In this document: positions 1-6,059 of the stretch, one piece after another | Layout: each line of letters starts with the position of its first letter | Numbering within the stretch: position 1 is the first letter of the stretch | Source of the DNA: an uncultured Lachnospiraceae bacterium | GTDB lineage: Bacteria > Bacillota > Clostridia > Lachnospirales > Lachnospiraceae | Direction: 5' to 3' | NCBI GenBank assembly: GCA_902766845.1 | Contig: CACXFD010000094.1 | Location: 1 to 6,059 of the forward strand | DNA length: 6,059 nt | Notes under the pieces: generated by a model | Seen by the model: only the letters and a program-made list of their open reading frames with translations | Told to the model about the DNA's origin: nothing | Databases searched by the model: none | Made by a program: the position numbers and the translations under genes

Positions 1-396
1 AACTTCGTCAAGACCATGCTGCGCCTCGGGGCGGAGCGCGAGGAACTGTCCGTGGTGTCGGACCAGATCGGCACGCCTACCTATACCAAGGATCTGGCCG
101 TCCTGCTCGCGGATATGGCGGAGACGGACCGCTACGGCCGCTACCATGCCACCAACGAGGGCGGCTACATCAGCTGGTATGACTTCACCTGCGAGATCAT
201 GAAGCAGGCGGGGCTGCCGGCGCGCGTCCTGCCGGTCACGAGCGAAGAGTACGCGAAGCGCGTGCCCACGGCCGCCCGGCGTCCGTTCAACAGCCGGATG
301 GATAAGGAAAAACTCGAGCAAAACGGGTTTGCGCGCCTGCCGGGCTGGCAGGACGCGCTGGCGCGCTATCTCGAGGAACTGAAGGAGAATCACTGA
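1..396 (+). CDS. rfbD: dTDP-4-dehydrorhamnose reductase, C-terminal part (5' end outside window)
   Basis: The enzyme reduces dTDP-4-dehydro-L-rhamnose with NAD(P)H, the last step of dTDP-L-rhamnose synthesis in the cytoplasm; the product feeds rhamnose-containing surface polysaccharides. The frame is open from base 1, so the gene enters from the left; the ATG at 16 is internal. The 131 visible residues are the C-terminal part of a family that usually runs to about 280-300 residues, so the Rossmann NAD(P)-binding half and the catalytic Tyr/Lys are off-window. Visible family marks are NFVKTMLRLG at the start, the DQIGTPTYTKDLA segment near residues 21-33, the RRPFNSRMD segment near 98-106, and the terminal pattern LPGWQDALARYL. 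The stop is three bases before glmM, so the two are probably co-transcribed. Other rml genes are likely upstream (inference). The family assignment is firm; a related sugar-nucleotide reductase of the same family is the only real alternative. Confidence 0.9.
   Translation, partial: NFVKTMLRLGAEREELSVVSDQIGTPTYTKDLAVLLADMAETDRYGRYHATNEGGYISWYDFTCEIMKQAGLPARVLPVTSEEYAKRVPTAARRPFNSRMDKEKLEQNGFARLPGWQDALARYLEELKENH
382..387 (+). promoter_or_regulatory. Ribosome-binding site of glmM inside the end of rfbD
   Basis: AAGGAG lies within the last codons of the rhamnose reductase gene, 12 bases before the ATG at 400. The rather long spacing and its position upstream of the preceding stop codon suggest that ribosomes finishing rfbD help initiate glmM (inference). 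It supports the start at 400, which also gives the canonical family N-terminus. Confidence 0.6.
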
Positions 397-399
397 TCT

Positions 400-1746
400 A
401 TGGCAAAATATTTCGGGACGGACGGCTTCCGCGGGGAGGCCAACGTGGTGCTGACGGTCGAGCACGCGTTCAAAGTGGGCCGGTACCTCGGCTGGTATTA
501 CGGCCGGGAGCATAAGGCGCGCGTCGTGATCGGCAAGGATACCCGCCGTTCCAGCTACATGTTCGAATACGCCCTCGCGGCGGGCCTGACGGCCAGCGGC
601 GCGGACGCGTATCTGCTGCACGTGACCACCACGCCGTCGGTGGCGTATGTGATCCGCACGGAAGGCTTTGACTGCGGCATCATGATCTCCGCGAGCCACA
701 ACCCGTTCTACGACAACGGCCTGAAGGTCATCAACGGACACGGGGAAAAACTCGAGGACGCGGTCGCCGAGCAGATCGAAGCGTACATCGACGGGGAGAC
801 CGGCGAGATCCCGCTGGCCCGGCGCGCGGACATCGGCCGGACCGTGGACTACGCGATGGGCCGGAACCGCTACATCGGCTACCTGATCTCTCTCGCGACC
901 CGGTCTTTCAAGGGCGTGCGCGTGGGGCTGGACTGCTCCAACGGCAGCGCGTTCTCGATCGCGAAGAACGTCTTTGACGCGCTCGGCGCGCGGACGCTCG
1001 TGATCCACGCGGATCCGGACGGCACCAACATCAACGCGAACTGCGGTTCCACGCATATCGAGGAGCTGCAGAAATTCGTCCGCGAGGAAGGCCTGGACGT
1101 GGGCTTCGCCTATGACGGGGACGCGGACCGCTGCATCGCGGTGGATGAGAACGGCGATGTGGTGGACGGCGACGCGATCATGTATATCTGCGGCCGCTAC
1201 ATGAAGGAGAGCGGCCAGCTCGAGACCAATACCGTGGTGACCACGGTCATGTCGAACCTGGGCCTGTTCAAGGCGTTCGACGCGGCCGGGATCCGCTATG
1301 AAAAGACGCAGGTCGGGGACCGGTTCGTGTACGAGAACATGCAGCAGAACGGCCACCGGCTGGGCGGGGAGCAGTCCGGGCACATCATCTTCAGCAAATA
1401 TGCCTCCACCGGAGACGGGATCCTGACGTCCCTGATGATCATGGAGGTCATGCTGGAGAAGAAGATGAGTCTCGCGAAGCTCCGCGAGGACCTGAAGATC
1501 TATCCGCAGCTGCTGCGCAACGTGCGTGTGAAAGACCAGCAGGCGGCTATCTCGGATCCGGACGTGCAGGCAGCCGTCCGGGCCGCGGAAGAAAAGCTCG
1601 GCGAGGACGGCCGCATGCTCGTGCGCCTGTCGGGCACGGAGCCGCTCGTCCGCGTCATGGCGGAGGCGGGCAGCCATGCGCTGTGCCGTGAGGTCGTCGA
1701 TTCGGTCGTCCAGGTCATCATCGACAAGGGATACCAGTCCGCCTGA
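400..1746 (+). CDS. glmM: Phosphoglucosamine mutase GlmM
   Basis: GlmM interconverts glucosamine-6-phosphate and glucosamine-1-phosphate in the cytoplasm, on the path to UDP-N-acetylglucosamine for peptidoglycan. The 448 residues match the family's usual length. The protein begins MAKYFGTDGFRGEAN, the typical N-terminus. The phosphoserine loop ISASHNP places the catalytic Ser at residue 99; the Mg-binding DGDADR gives Asp239, Asp241 and Asp243; the sugar-recognition loop GGEQSGH is at 322-328; and the phosphate-binding RLSGTEPLVRVM is at 409-420. All four domains of the alpha-D-phosphohexomutase fold are intact. It follows rfbD by three bases, consistent with a shared envelope-precursor transcript. 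Activation requires phosphorylation of the active-site Ser in this family (known of the family). Substrate specificity for glucosamine rather than mannose or glucose phosphates is inferred from overall GlmM-like sequence and length. No terminator with a T-tract follows. Confidence 0.93.
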   Translation: MAKYFGTDGFRGEANVVLTVEHAFKVGRYLGWYYGREHKARVVIGKDTRRSSYMFEYALAAGLTASGADAYLLHVTTTPSVAYVIRTEGFDCGIMISASHNPFYDNGLKVINGHGEKLEDAVAEQIEAYIDGETGEIPLARRADIGRTVDYAMGRNRYIGYLISLATRSFKGVRVGLDCSNGSAFSIAKNVFDALGARTLVIHADPDGTNINANCGSTHIEELQKFVREEGLDVGFAYDGDADRCIAVDENGDVVDGDAIMYICGRYMKESGQLETNTVVTTVMSNLGLFKAFDAAGIRYEKTQVGDRFVYENMQQNGHRLGGEQSGHIIFSKYASTGDGILTSLMIMEVMLEKKMSLAKLREDLKIYPQLLRNVRVKDQQAAISDPDVQAAVRAAEEKLGEDGRMLVRLSGTEPLVRVMAEAGSHALCREVVDSVVQVIIDKGYQSA

Positions 1747-1896
1747 CAAAAAGGCGTCCGCCGGTATCCGGATCTGAAAGGATCCGGCTGGCCGGAGCGA
1801 AGGGCGTCCGCCGGCCCGGTCCCGACAGGATCCGGCTGCCGGCAAAAGCGGGGCAGTCCGCCCGCAGCGGAAAACAACCGGAAAGGGGAACAGTCC
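1747..1896 (+). repeat. Spacer with degenerate stem-loop repeats of about 50-base period
   Basis: This 150-base non-coding spacer holds GGCGTCCGCCGG at 1753-1764 and again at 1803-1814, with a weaker copy (GGCAGTCCGCC) from 1852. AGGATCCGGCTG occurs at 1779-1790 and 1827-1838. Each unit can fold. In the first, CCGGATC (1768-1774) pairs with GATCCGG (1781-1787) around a 6-base loop. In the second, CCGGTCC (1816-1822) pairs with GGA-CCGG (1828-1835) with one bulged T. In the third, GCGGG (1848-1852) pairs with CCCGC (1861-1865). None is followed by a T-tract, so these are not standard terminators. They could be processing or mRNA-stabilising hairpins, a leader for the aminotransferase, or a dispersed genomic repeat. 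No promoter hexamers are recognisable. AGGGG at 1884-1888, eight bases before the ATG at 1897, serves as ribosome-binding site. Confidence 0.6.
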
Positions 1897-3084
1897 ATGA
1901 TCTCCAAAAAGATGGAACCGCTCGTTAACAACAACTCCGCGATCCGCGCCATGTTCGAGGAAGGACTGCAGATGAAGAAGCAGTTCGGCGCGGAGAACGT
2001 CTATGACTTCAGCCTCGGCAATCCGTCGGTGCCGGCGCCGGCCGCGGTCGATCACGCGATCCGCGCGGTCCTGGCGGAAGAGGACACGCTGACAGTCCAC
2101 GGCTACATGCCCAACGCGGGCTTTGAGGACGTGCGCGCGGCGCTCGCCGAGAGCCTGGACCGGCGCTTTGGCATGGACTATGACGCCGGAGACCTGATCA
2201 TGGTCGTCGGCGCGGCGAGCGGTCTGAACATCCTTTTGAAGACCATCCTGGATCCCGGAGACGAGGTCGTCACGTTTGCCCCGTATTTCGTCGAATACGG
2301 CGCCTACGTGCGCAATTACGACGGCGTGCTCCGCGTGGTGCCGCCGCACGCGCCGGATTTCCAGCCGGATCTCGAGGCGTTTGCGGGCCTGCTGACGGAG
2401 AAGACCAAGGCCGTCATCATGAATTCGCCGCATAACCCGACCGGCGTGGTCTATTCGGAGGAGACGCTGCGGCGCCTCGCGAAGATCCTGACGGACAAGG
2501 AGCGGGAGATCGGTCATGAGATCTATCTGCTCTCGGATGAGCCGTACCGCGAACTGGCCTATGACGGTGTGAATGTGCCATATGTGCCCTGGTATTATCC
2601 GGATACCATCGTCTGCTATTCGTACTCGAAATCCCTGTCGCTGCCGGGCGAGCGCATCGGTTATGTGGCCGTGCCCAAGAGCGTGTCGGACCACGACGCC
2701 CTGATCGCGGCGGCGGTGATCGCGAACCGTGTCTGCGGGAGCGTGAACGCGCCGTCCCTGATGCAGCGCGTGCTGAAGCGATGCCTGGAAGAAAAGACCG
2801 ACGTGGCCGTCTATGACCGCAACCGGCGCCGCCTCTACGAAGGGCTCACGCAGCTGGGCTTTGAATGTGTGCGGCCGGAGGGCGCGTTCTATCTGTGGAT
2901 GAAGTCGCCGGTCGAGGATGAAAAAGCCTTCGTGGCAGCCGGCAAGAGATATCATATCCTGATGGTGCCGGGCTCGTCGTTCGCGTGTCCGGGCTATGTG
3001 CGGCTCGCGTACTGCGTCTCGTATGAGACGATCGAGCGGTCGATGCCGGCGTTTGCCGAGCTCGCGAAGGAATACGGGCTGTAA
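1897..3084 (+). CDS. PLP-dependent class I/II aminotransferase, substrate unknown
   Basis: This is a cytoplasmic fold-type I pyridoxal-phosphate enzyme related to aspartate and aromatic aminotransferases. The 395 residues are a typical length. Visible active-site elements are Tyr130 (cofactor-ring stacking position), NSPHNPTG with Asn180, SDEPY with Asp214 and Tyr217, SYSKSLSLPGERIGY with the Schiff-base Lys245 and the phosphate-binding Arg253, and VRLAY with Arg369, which should bind the substrate carboxylate. The N-terminal strand region FSLGNPSVPAP also fits. The start is supported by AGGGG eight bases upstream; Met6 is a less likely alternative. Family members act on aspartate, alanine, aromatic or other amino acids, and the sequence alone does not decide, so no gene symbol is given. 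It lies 150 bases after glmM and 101 bases before a small membrane protein; neither neighbour indicates the substrate. Catalytic residues all appear intact. Confidence 0.88.
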   Translation: MISKKMEPLVNNNSAIRAMFEEGLQMKKQFGAENVYDFSLGNPSVPAPAAVDHAIRAVLAEEDTLTVHGYMPNAGFEDVRAALAESLDRRFGMDYDAGDLIMVVGAASGLNILLKTILDPGDEVVTFAPYFVEYGAYVRNYDGVLRVVPPHAPDFQPDLEAFAGLLTEKTKAVIMNSPHNPTGVVYSEETLRRLAKILTDKEREIGHEIYLLSDEPYRELAYDGVNVPYVPWYYPDTIVCYSYSKSLSLPGERIGYVAVPKSVSDHDALIAAAVIANRVCGSVNAPSLMQRVLKRCLEEKTDVAVYDRNRRRLYEGLTQLGFECVRPEGAFYLWMKSPVEDEKAFVAAGKRYHILMVPGSSFACPGYVRLAYCVSYETIERSMPAFAELAKEYGL

Positions 3085-3092
3085 GACAAAGA

Positions 3093-3161
3093 CAGCGGCG
3101 GACCCGCCGACAGCCGGCCTGCGCCGGCAGCCGGCCTGCGCGGACAGCCGGAAAAGACGGA
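3093..3161 (+). repeat. 17-bp tandem repeat in the aminotransferase-membrane protein spacer
   Basis: Three adjacent 17-base units begin at 3111, 3128 and 3145. The first two read CAGCCGGCCTGCGCCGG and CAGCCGGCCTGCGCGGA; the third, CAGCCGGAAAAGACGGA, keeps the first seven bases and the ending. A degenerate 18-base copy starting CAGCGGCGG (3093-3110) precedes them. The first unit forms a strong hairpin with the start of the second: GCCGGC at 3113-3118 pairs with GCCGGC at 3123-3128 around CTGC. GGCG at 3097-3100 and CGCC at 3105-3108 can also pair. No T-tract follows, so a terminator role is not supported. The tract ends about 24 bases before the next gene's start. Confidence 0.75.
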
Positions 3162-3185
3162 TAATCACAGGAAACAGAGAAGATC

Positions 3186-3617
3186 ATGCAGCAGGAAGAA
3201 GAGAGCAAACAGAATACCGCGCCGGAGAGCGGGACGCCTCCGACGTTCCCCTATCCGTACCCGTCGGTGCGGATGATCATCGCCGTATTCGCGTGCGGCG
3301 GGCTCGTCAAGCTCGCGCCGATGTGGAACGGCGGTACGGTCCCGAACGCCCTGGTGGCGGCCGGGCTGGCCGTCCTGGCCGTGCTGGCCGCGTACTGTTT
3401 CTTCACCGGTTACCGCGGCATGCACCTGCGCAACGTCTATTCGCTGCAGCAGGAGGAGATCCGGCGGGAAGAAGGCCGGAAGATCATGGCCGAGCGGAAC
3501 GAAGAAGAGCGCCGGGCGCGCCGGGCCGCGCAGGAAGCGGCGGAGCGGACCGCAAAGGAAAAGGAAGCAGAGTCCGGGGCTGCGCAGCACGCGGCCTCAC
3601 AGACGGACAGAGACTGA
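3186..3617 (+). CDS. Hypothetical membrane protein with two hydrophobic segments and a charged helical tail
   Basis: I do not recognise this 143-residue protein. The N-terminus (1-27) is polar and proline-rich, with FPYPYPSVR at 21-29. Two hydrophobic stretches follow, roughly residues 29-46 and 52-74, with only a short turn (WNGG) between, suggesting a membrane hairpin with both ends on the same side. The rest (about 78-130) is dense in Glu, Arg, Lys, Gln and Ala and looks like a long charged helix or coiled coil, probably cytoplasmic. No enzyme motif or signal peptidase site is evident. The ribosome-binding site is weak: AGGAAA from 3169 is about 11 bases away from the ATG. The start is nevertheless the best one, since it precedes both hydrophobic segments. 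Another longer + strand frame overlaps here but is arginine-rich and lacks protein-like character. A probable terminator follows directly. Confidence 0.7.
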   Translation: MQQEEESKQNTAPESGTPPTFPYPYPSVRMIIAVFACGGLVKLAPMWNGGTVPNALVAAGLAVLAVLAAYCFFTGYRGMHLRNVYSLQQEEIRREEGRKIMAERNEEERRARRAAQEAAERTAKEKEAESGAAQHAASQTDRD

Positions 3618-3625
3618 ACGCATAA

Positions 3626-3680
3626 CGGGGACCGGGGAGATCCGCACAGGCCGGAGCTTCCGCGGTCCCCGCGGCTTTTT
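3626..3680 (+). terminator. Probable Rho-independent terminator with overlapping alternative hairpins
   Basis: A compact hairpin, CCGCGG (3660-3665), loop TCC, CCGCGG (3669-3674), is followed by C and five T (3676-3680), the standard intrinsic terminator plan with a short T-tract. A longer stem is also possible: CGGGGACCG (3626-3634) is perfectly complementary to CGGTCCCCG (3663-3671), enclosing a 28-base loop that has its own small TCCG/CGGA helix. The two structures share bases 3663-3671, so they exclude each other. The position, nine bases after the membrane protein's stop, supports a transcript end here. Confidence 0.7.
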
Positions 3681-3724
3681 ACGGGCGCGGCGCCGGACAG
3701 AATCCGTTCGGGCCGGGCCGCGCC

Positions 3725-3730
3725 GGGGAG
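3725..3730 (+). promoter_or_regulatory. Ribosome-binding site of the ABC transporter gene
   Basis: GGGGAG sits six bases before the ATG at 3737 and supports that start. A second AGGAG (3731-3735) is only one base from the ATG and too close to act. No convincing -10 or -35 boxes are visible between the terminator's T-tract and this site, so the promoter of the transporter unit is unidentified; low-level read-through of the terminator is an alternative. Confidence 0.6.
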
Positions 3731-3736
3731 AGGAGC

Positions 3737-5668
3737 ATGGCAGGACCGGGAGGCGGCGGAGGCCGCATGGGAGGCCCCCGCGGGGGATACCTGACCGAAG
3801 AAGAGAAACAGAACCAGCCCAAGGTGACCGGCGCGCTGCTTCGGCGCGTGTTCTCGTACCTGGCCCCGTACTGGAAGCAGATGCTGGTCGTGATCGCGCT
3901 GATCGCGGTCTCGTCGGTCTTTTCGCTGATGCCGTCCATCCTGACGGGACGCATCATCGACGAGGGCCTGATCGGGCGGAACATGAGCGCGCTGATCCGG
4001 CTGATCCTGCTGTCGCTGGCCGTGACGTTCGGATCGAGCCTGATCGGGGTGGCGGAGACGTATCTGAACACCTGGATCGCCGAGCACATCACGTATGACA
4101 TGCGCGGCAAGATGTACCGCCACCTGCAGAAGATGTCGCAGAAGTTCTTCACCACGAACAACCAGGGCGACATCATCACGCGCATGACCAGCGACATCGG
4201 GGGCGTGCAGTCGATCATCACGAACACGCTGACGAGCATCCTGTCGAACGTGATCACGCTGATCGTCGCACTGCTTGCGATGTTCCGCAAGAACTGGATC
4301 CTCGCGCTGATCGGCATCGTGATCGTGCCGCTGTTCACGATCCCGACGCGCCGCGCCGGCAAGACGCGGTGGGACATCACGCGCGAGGCGCAGGAGACCA
4401 ACGACCGGATCAACGGGATCCTGAATGAGACGCTCTCCGTTTCGGGCCAGCTCCTCGTCAAGCTGTTCGGCAAGGAAGAGCGCGAGTATCAGAAGTACGA
4501 TGAAGCCAACAGCCGCATGGTGAAGCTCAACATCCGCGAGCGCATGGCGGGCCGCTGGTTCATCATGATCCTGACCACGTTCACGAGCATCGGGCCGATG
4601 CTGCTGTATCTGGTCGGCGGCATCCTGATGATGAGGTACGACGCGTCCCTGACCGTCGGCGACATAACGGTCCTCGTGGCCCTGCTGGGCCGCATGTACG
4701 GGCCGGTCAATTCCCTGCTGAACATCCAGGTCGACTGGATCCGGTCGATGGCGATGTTCACGCGCATCTTTGAATATTTCGACATGCCGGTCGAGATCGA
4801 GAACGCCCCCGACGCGGTGCGCATGCCCGAGGCGGACGGGAGCGTCGCGTTCGAGCATGTGGATTTTTCGTACGACGGGGAGCGCCAGATCCTGAAGGAC
4901 GTGAGCTTCTCGCTGAAGAGCGGACGTTCGGTAGCCATCGTGGGGCCGTCCGGCTCCGGCAAGAGCACGATGATCAACCTGATCCCGCGCCTGTATGACG
5001 TGAATGCCGGTGCGGTCACGTTCGGGGGCGTGGACGTCCGAAAGATCGATCTCGCGGACCTGCGCAGCCACATCGGCATCGTGAGCCAGGAGACGTACCT
5101 GTTCAACGGGACCATCCGTGATAACCTGCTTTACGCCAAGGAAACGGCCACCGAGGAAGAGATGATCGAGGCCTGCAAAAAGGCGAACATCTACGACTTC
5201 ATCCAAAACCAGGACAAGGGCCTGGACACGATGGTCGGCAACCGCGGCCTGAAGCTGTCGGGCGGCGAGAAGCAGCGCATTTCGATCGCGCGGGTCCTTC
5301 TGAAGGACCCGGCCCTGCTGGTCTTCGATGAGGCCACGTCCGCCCTCGATTCGATCTCGGAGGCAAAGATCCAGGAAGCGATCGACCCGCTGATCGAGAG
5401 CCGGACCAGCATCCTGATCGCGCACCGGCTGTCCACGATCCTGGCCGCGGACGAGATCCTCGTGGTCAAGGACGGACAGATCGTGGAGCAGGGCACGCAC
5501 GCGGAGCTGGTCGGCGCGGGAGGCGTGTATACGGAGCTGTATGAGACCCAGTTCTCGAAGGCCCTGGCGCCGGTCCCGGCCGCGCAGGGAGACGGCGTCA
5601 GCGAGGAAGGAAAGGCCTTCCTGTTTGCGTCGGATACAGACCCGGAGAGCTACGGAAACGAAGAATAA
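3737..5668 (+). CDS. ABC-type exporter half-transporter (membrane domain fused to ATPase)
   Basis: This 643-residue protein has the type IV exporter plan of MsbA, BmrA and Sav1866: six membrane helices, then an ATP-binding domain. Helices fall roughly at 46-68, 84-106, 158-181, 184-204, 272-296 and 303-322. In the ATPase domain (about 370-605) I see the A-loop Tyr379, Walker A GPSGSGKST (403-411), Q-loop Gln451, signature LSGGEKQ (507-513), Walker B LLVFDE ending in catalytic Glu532, the D-loop SALD, and switch His563. All are intact, so it should hydrolyse ATP. No second half-transporter is adjacent, and no substrate-binding protein is present, so a homodimeric exporter is most likely; the substrate (drug, lipid or peptide) cannot be told. 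It lacks a peptidase domain. Residues 2-18 are glycine-rich, as in many clostridial homologues, and the tail beyond 606 is acidic and unstructured-looking. Met11 is a possible alternative start. The next gene follows after 15 bases. Confidence 0.93.
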   Translation: MAGPGGGGGRMGGPRGGYLTEEEKQNQPKVTGALLRRVFSYLAPYWKQMLVVIALIAVSSVFSLMPSILTGRIIDEGLIGRNMSALIRLILLSLAVTFGSSLIGVAETYLNTWIAEHITYDMRGKMYRHLQKMSQKFFTTNNQGDIITRMTSDIGGVQSIITNTLTSILSNVITLIVALLAMFRKNWILALIGIVIVPLFTIPTRRAGKTRWDITREAQETNDRINGILNETLSVSGQLLVKLFGKEEREYQKYDEANSRMVKLNIRERMAGRWFIMILTTFTSIGPMLLYLVGGILMMRYDASLTVGDITVLVALLGRMYGPVNSLLNIQVDWIRSMAMFTRIFEYFDMPVEIENAPDAVRMPEADGSVAFEHVDFSYDGERQILKDVSFSLKSGRSVAIVGPSGSGKSTMINLIPRLYDVNAGAVTFGGVDVRKIDLADLRSHIGIVSQETYLFNGTIRDNLLYAKETATEEEMIEACKKANIYDFIQNQDKGLDTMVGNRGLKLSGGEKQRISIARVLLKDPALLVFDEATSALDSISEAKIQEAIDPLIESRTSILIAHRLSTILAADEILVVKDGQIVEQGTHAELVGAGGVYTELYETQFSKALAPVPAAQGDGVSEEGKAFLFASDTDPESYGNEE

Positions 5669-5669
5669 A

Positions 5670-5675
5670 AGGAGG
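5670..5675 (+). promoter_or_regulatory. Strong ribosome-binding site deciding the start at 5684
   Basis: AGGAGG, within AAAGGAGGGAGG, begins two bases after the transporter's stop codon and lies eight bases before the ATG at 5684. It is the best Shine-Dalgarno match in the window and is the main evidence that the frame running off the right edge is a real gene, expressed with the transporter. Confidence 0.85.
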
Positions 5676-5683
5676 GAGGCAGC

Positions 5684-6059
5684 ATGACCCTCAGGGAATG
5701 TCTGGAAGAGGAGAAGGAGCGGCTGCTCGCGCGTCTGTCCGCCGCGGAAGATATGACGGCGGCCGCGTCGGCCTGTGAGGACGCGTTCGGACGTGTCCTG
5801 ATCCGGTATCAGGAAGCGGAACCGGAGGAGGAAACGGCCGCCGAAGCGGCTCACGCGATGAGCCTGGTGCGCGCGGCCATGCCGCTGCTGGACAGTGTCG
5901 GCGAGATCCGCGAATACGAGCTGAAGACCGGTGAGGCGGACGGAAAGGGCCGGCGCCCGGTCCTCGGGATCCTGACCGCGTTTCTGCTGGCGGGCGCCGG
6001 CATCGTCTGTGAGATCCTTTCGCGGGCGGAGAATGTGCCGGAATTCGTGATGTATGTCG
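5684..6059 (+). CDS. Hypothetical membrane protein, N-terminal part (3' end outside window)
   Basis: The frame is open from the ATG at 5684 to the window edge, giving 125 residues and one extra base; no stop is seen. I do not recognise the family. Residues 1-80 are polar and mostly helix-forming, rich in Glu, Ala, Arg and Leu (beginning MTLRECLEEEKERLLARL), with an acidic patch EPEEE at 46-50. A basic stretch GKGRRP (88-92 region) precedes a hydrophobic segment at about 93-112, likely membrane-spanning. By the positive-inside rule the basic flank suggests that the N-terminal helical region is cytoplasmic (inference). The remainder, ENVPEFVMYV, turns hydrophobic again and may lead into a second membrane segment. 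A strong ribosome-binding site and the 15-base gap from the transporter argue for co-transcription. It could be an accessory to the exporter or an unrelated gene; the visible part does not decide. Confidence 0.8.
   Translation, partial: MTLRECLEEEKERLLARLSAAEDMTAAASACEDAFGRVLIRYQEAEPEEETAAEAAHAMSLVRAAMPLLDSVGEIREYELKTGEADGKGRRPVLGILTAFLLAGAGIVCEILSRAENVPEFVMYV

Noticed and set aside
1768..1787. The first stem-loop after glmM as a transcription terminator.
   Set aside because: The 7-bp stem is perfect, but the bases after it are CTGGCCGG, not a T-tract, so intrinsic termination is not supported.
3093..3161. The 17-bp repeats as a CRISPR array.
   Set aside because: The units are directly abutting, with no unique spacers, and are far shorter than CRISPR repeats; no cas gene is near.
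3160..3165. GATAAT as a possible -10 promoter box before the small membrane protein gene.
   Set aside because: There is no acceptable -35 box at 16-18 bases upstream (the position reads TGCGCG), and the resulting leader would be only about 14 bases. A one-box match is not enough.
2996..3625. A 209-codon + strand frame overlapping the aminotransferase end and the small membrane protein.
   Set aside because: It is Arg/Gly-rich and reads through the 17-bp tandem repeat. It would overlap two better frames and has no family features, so it is treated as a shadow.
3737..5668. The transporter as a bacteriocin or peptide exporter with a leader-cleaving domain.
   Set aside because: The N-terminus is a short Gly-rich tail followed at once by the first membrane helix; no C39 peptidase domain and no adjacent precursor-peptide gene is visible.
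3437..5854. An 805-codon open frame on the minus strand covering almost the whole transporter gene.
   Set aside because: Its protein is dominated by Arg, Asp, His, Gln and Leu without any domain, as expected for the mirror of a GC-rich coding strand. The + strand frame carries every ABC motif, and no ribosome-binding site or family match supports the antisense frame.

Overview
The window looks like ordinary chromosome from a GC-rich member of the Bacillota, most likely class Clostridia and possibly a Lachnospiraceae-type lineage. This is an inference from protein style: the GlmM-type mutase has the wording I associate with that group, the ABC half-transporter has a glycine-rich N-terminus, and the ribosome-binding sites are strong AGGAGG types. 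Base composition is high in G and C, especially at third codon positions, and looks uniform across the genes. All six genes read on the + strand. I see no RNA gene, CRISPR array, insertion sequence, integrase or other sign of recent transfer.

Layout. Bases 1-396 hold the C-terminal part of a dTDP-4-dehydrorhamnose reductase (RmlD/RfbD) whose start lies off the left edge. Three bases later glmM (400-1746) encodes phosphoglucosamine mutase, complete with every family motif. A 150-base spacer follows with stem-loop units repeated at about 50-base intervals. A class I/II PLP-dependent aminotransferase occupies 1897-3084. The next spacer, 101 bases, contains a 17-bp tandem repeat, and then comes a 143-residue unrecognised membrane protein (3186-3617). 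A GC-rich hairpin with a short T-tract (up to 3680) marks a probable transcription terminator. After it lie a complete ABC half-transporter, membrane and ATPase domains fused (3737-5668), and, 15 bases downstream with an excellent ribosome-binding site, the 5' part of an unrecognised single-pass or multi-pass membrane protein (5684 to the right edge).

How the genes fit together. RmlD makes dTDP-L-rhamnose for surface polysaccharide, and GlmM makes glucosamine-1-phosphate, the precursor of UDP-GlcNAc for peptidoglycan. The left end is therefore a cell-envelope precursor unit, probably one transcript with translational coupling. The aminotransferase and small membrane protein may be read through from it or transcribed separately; no promoter could be identified in the GC-rich spacers. 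The transporter and the last gene form a second unit beyond the terminator. The transporter has all catalytic residues and is probably a homodimeric exporter of unknown substrate.

I did not find a new biological system. The points most worth a second look are the two structured intergenic repeat tracts, the overlapping alternative hairpins at the terminator, and the two unrecognised membrane proteins.
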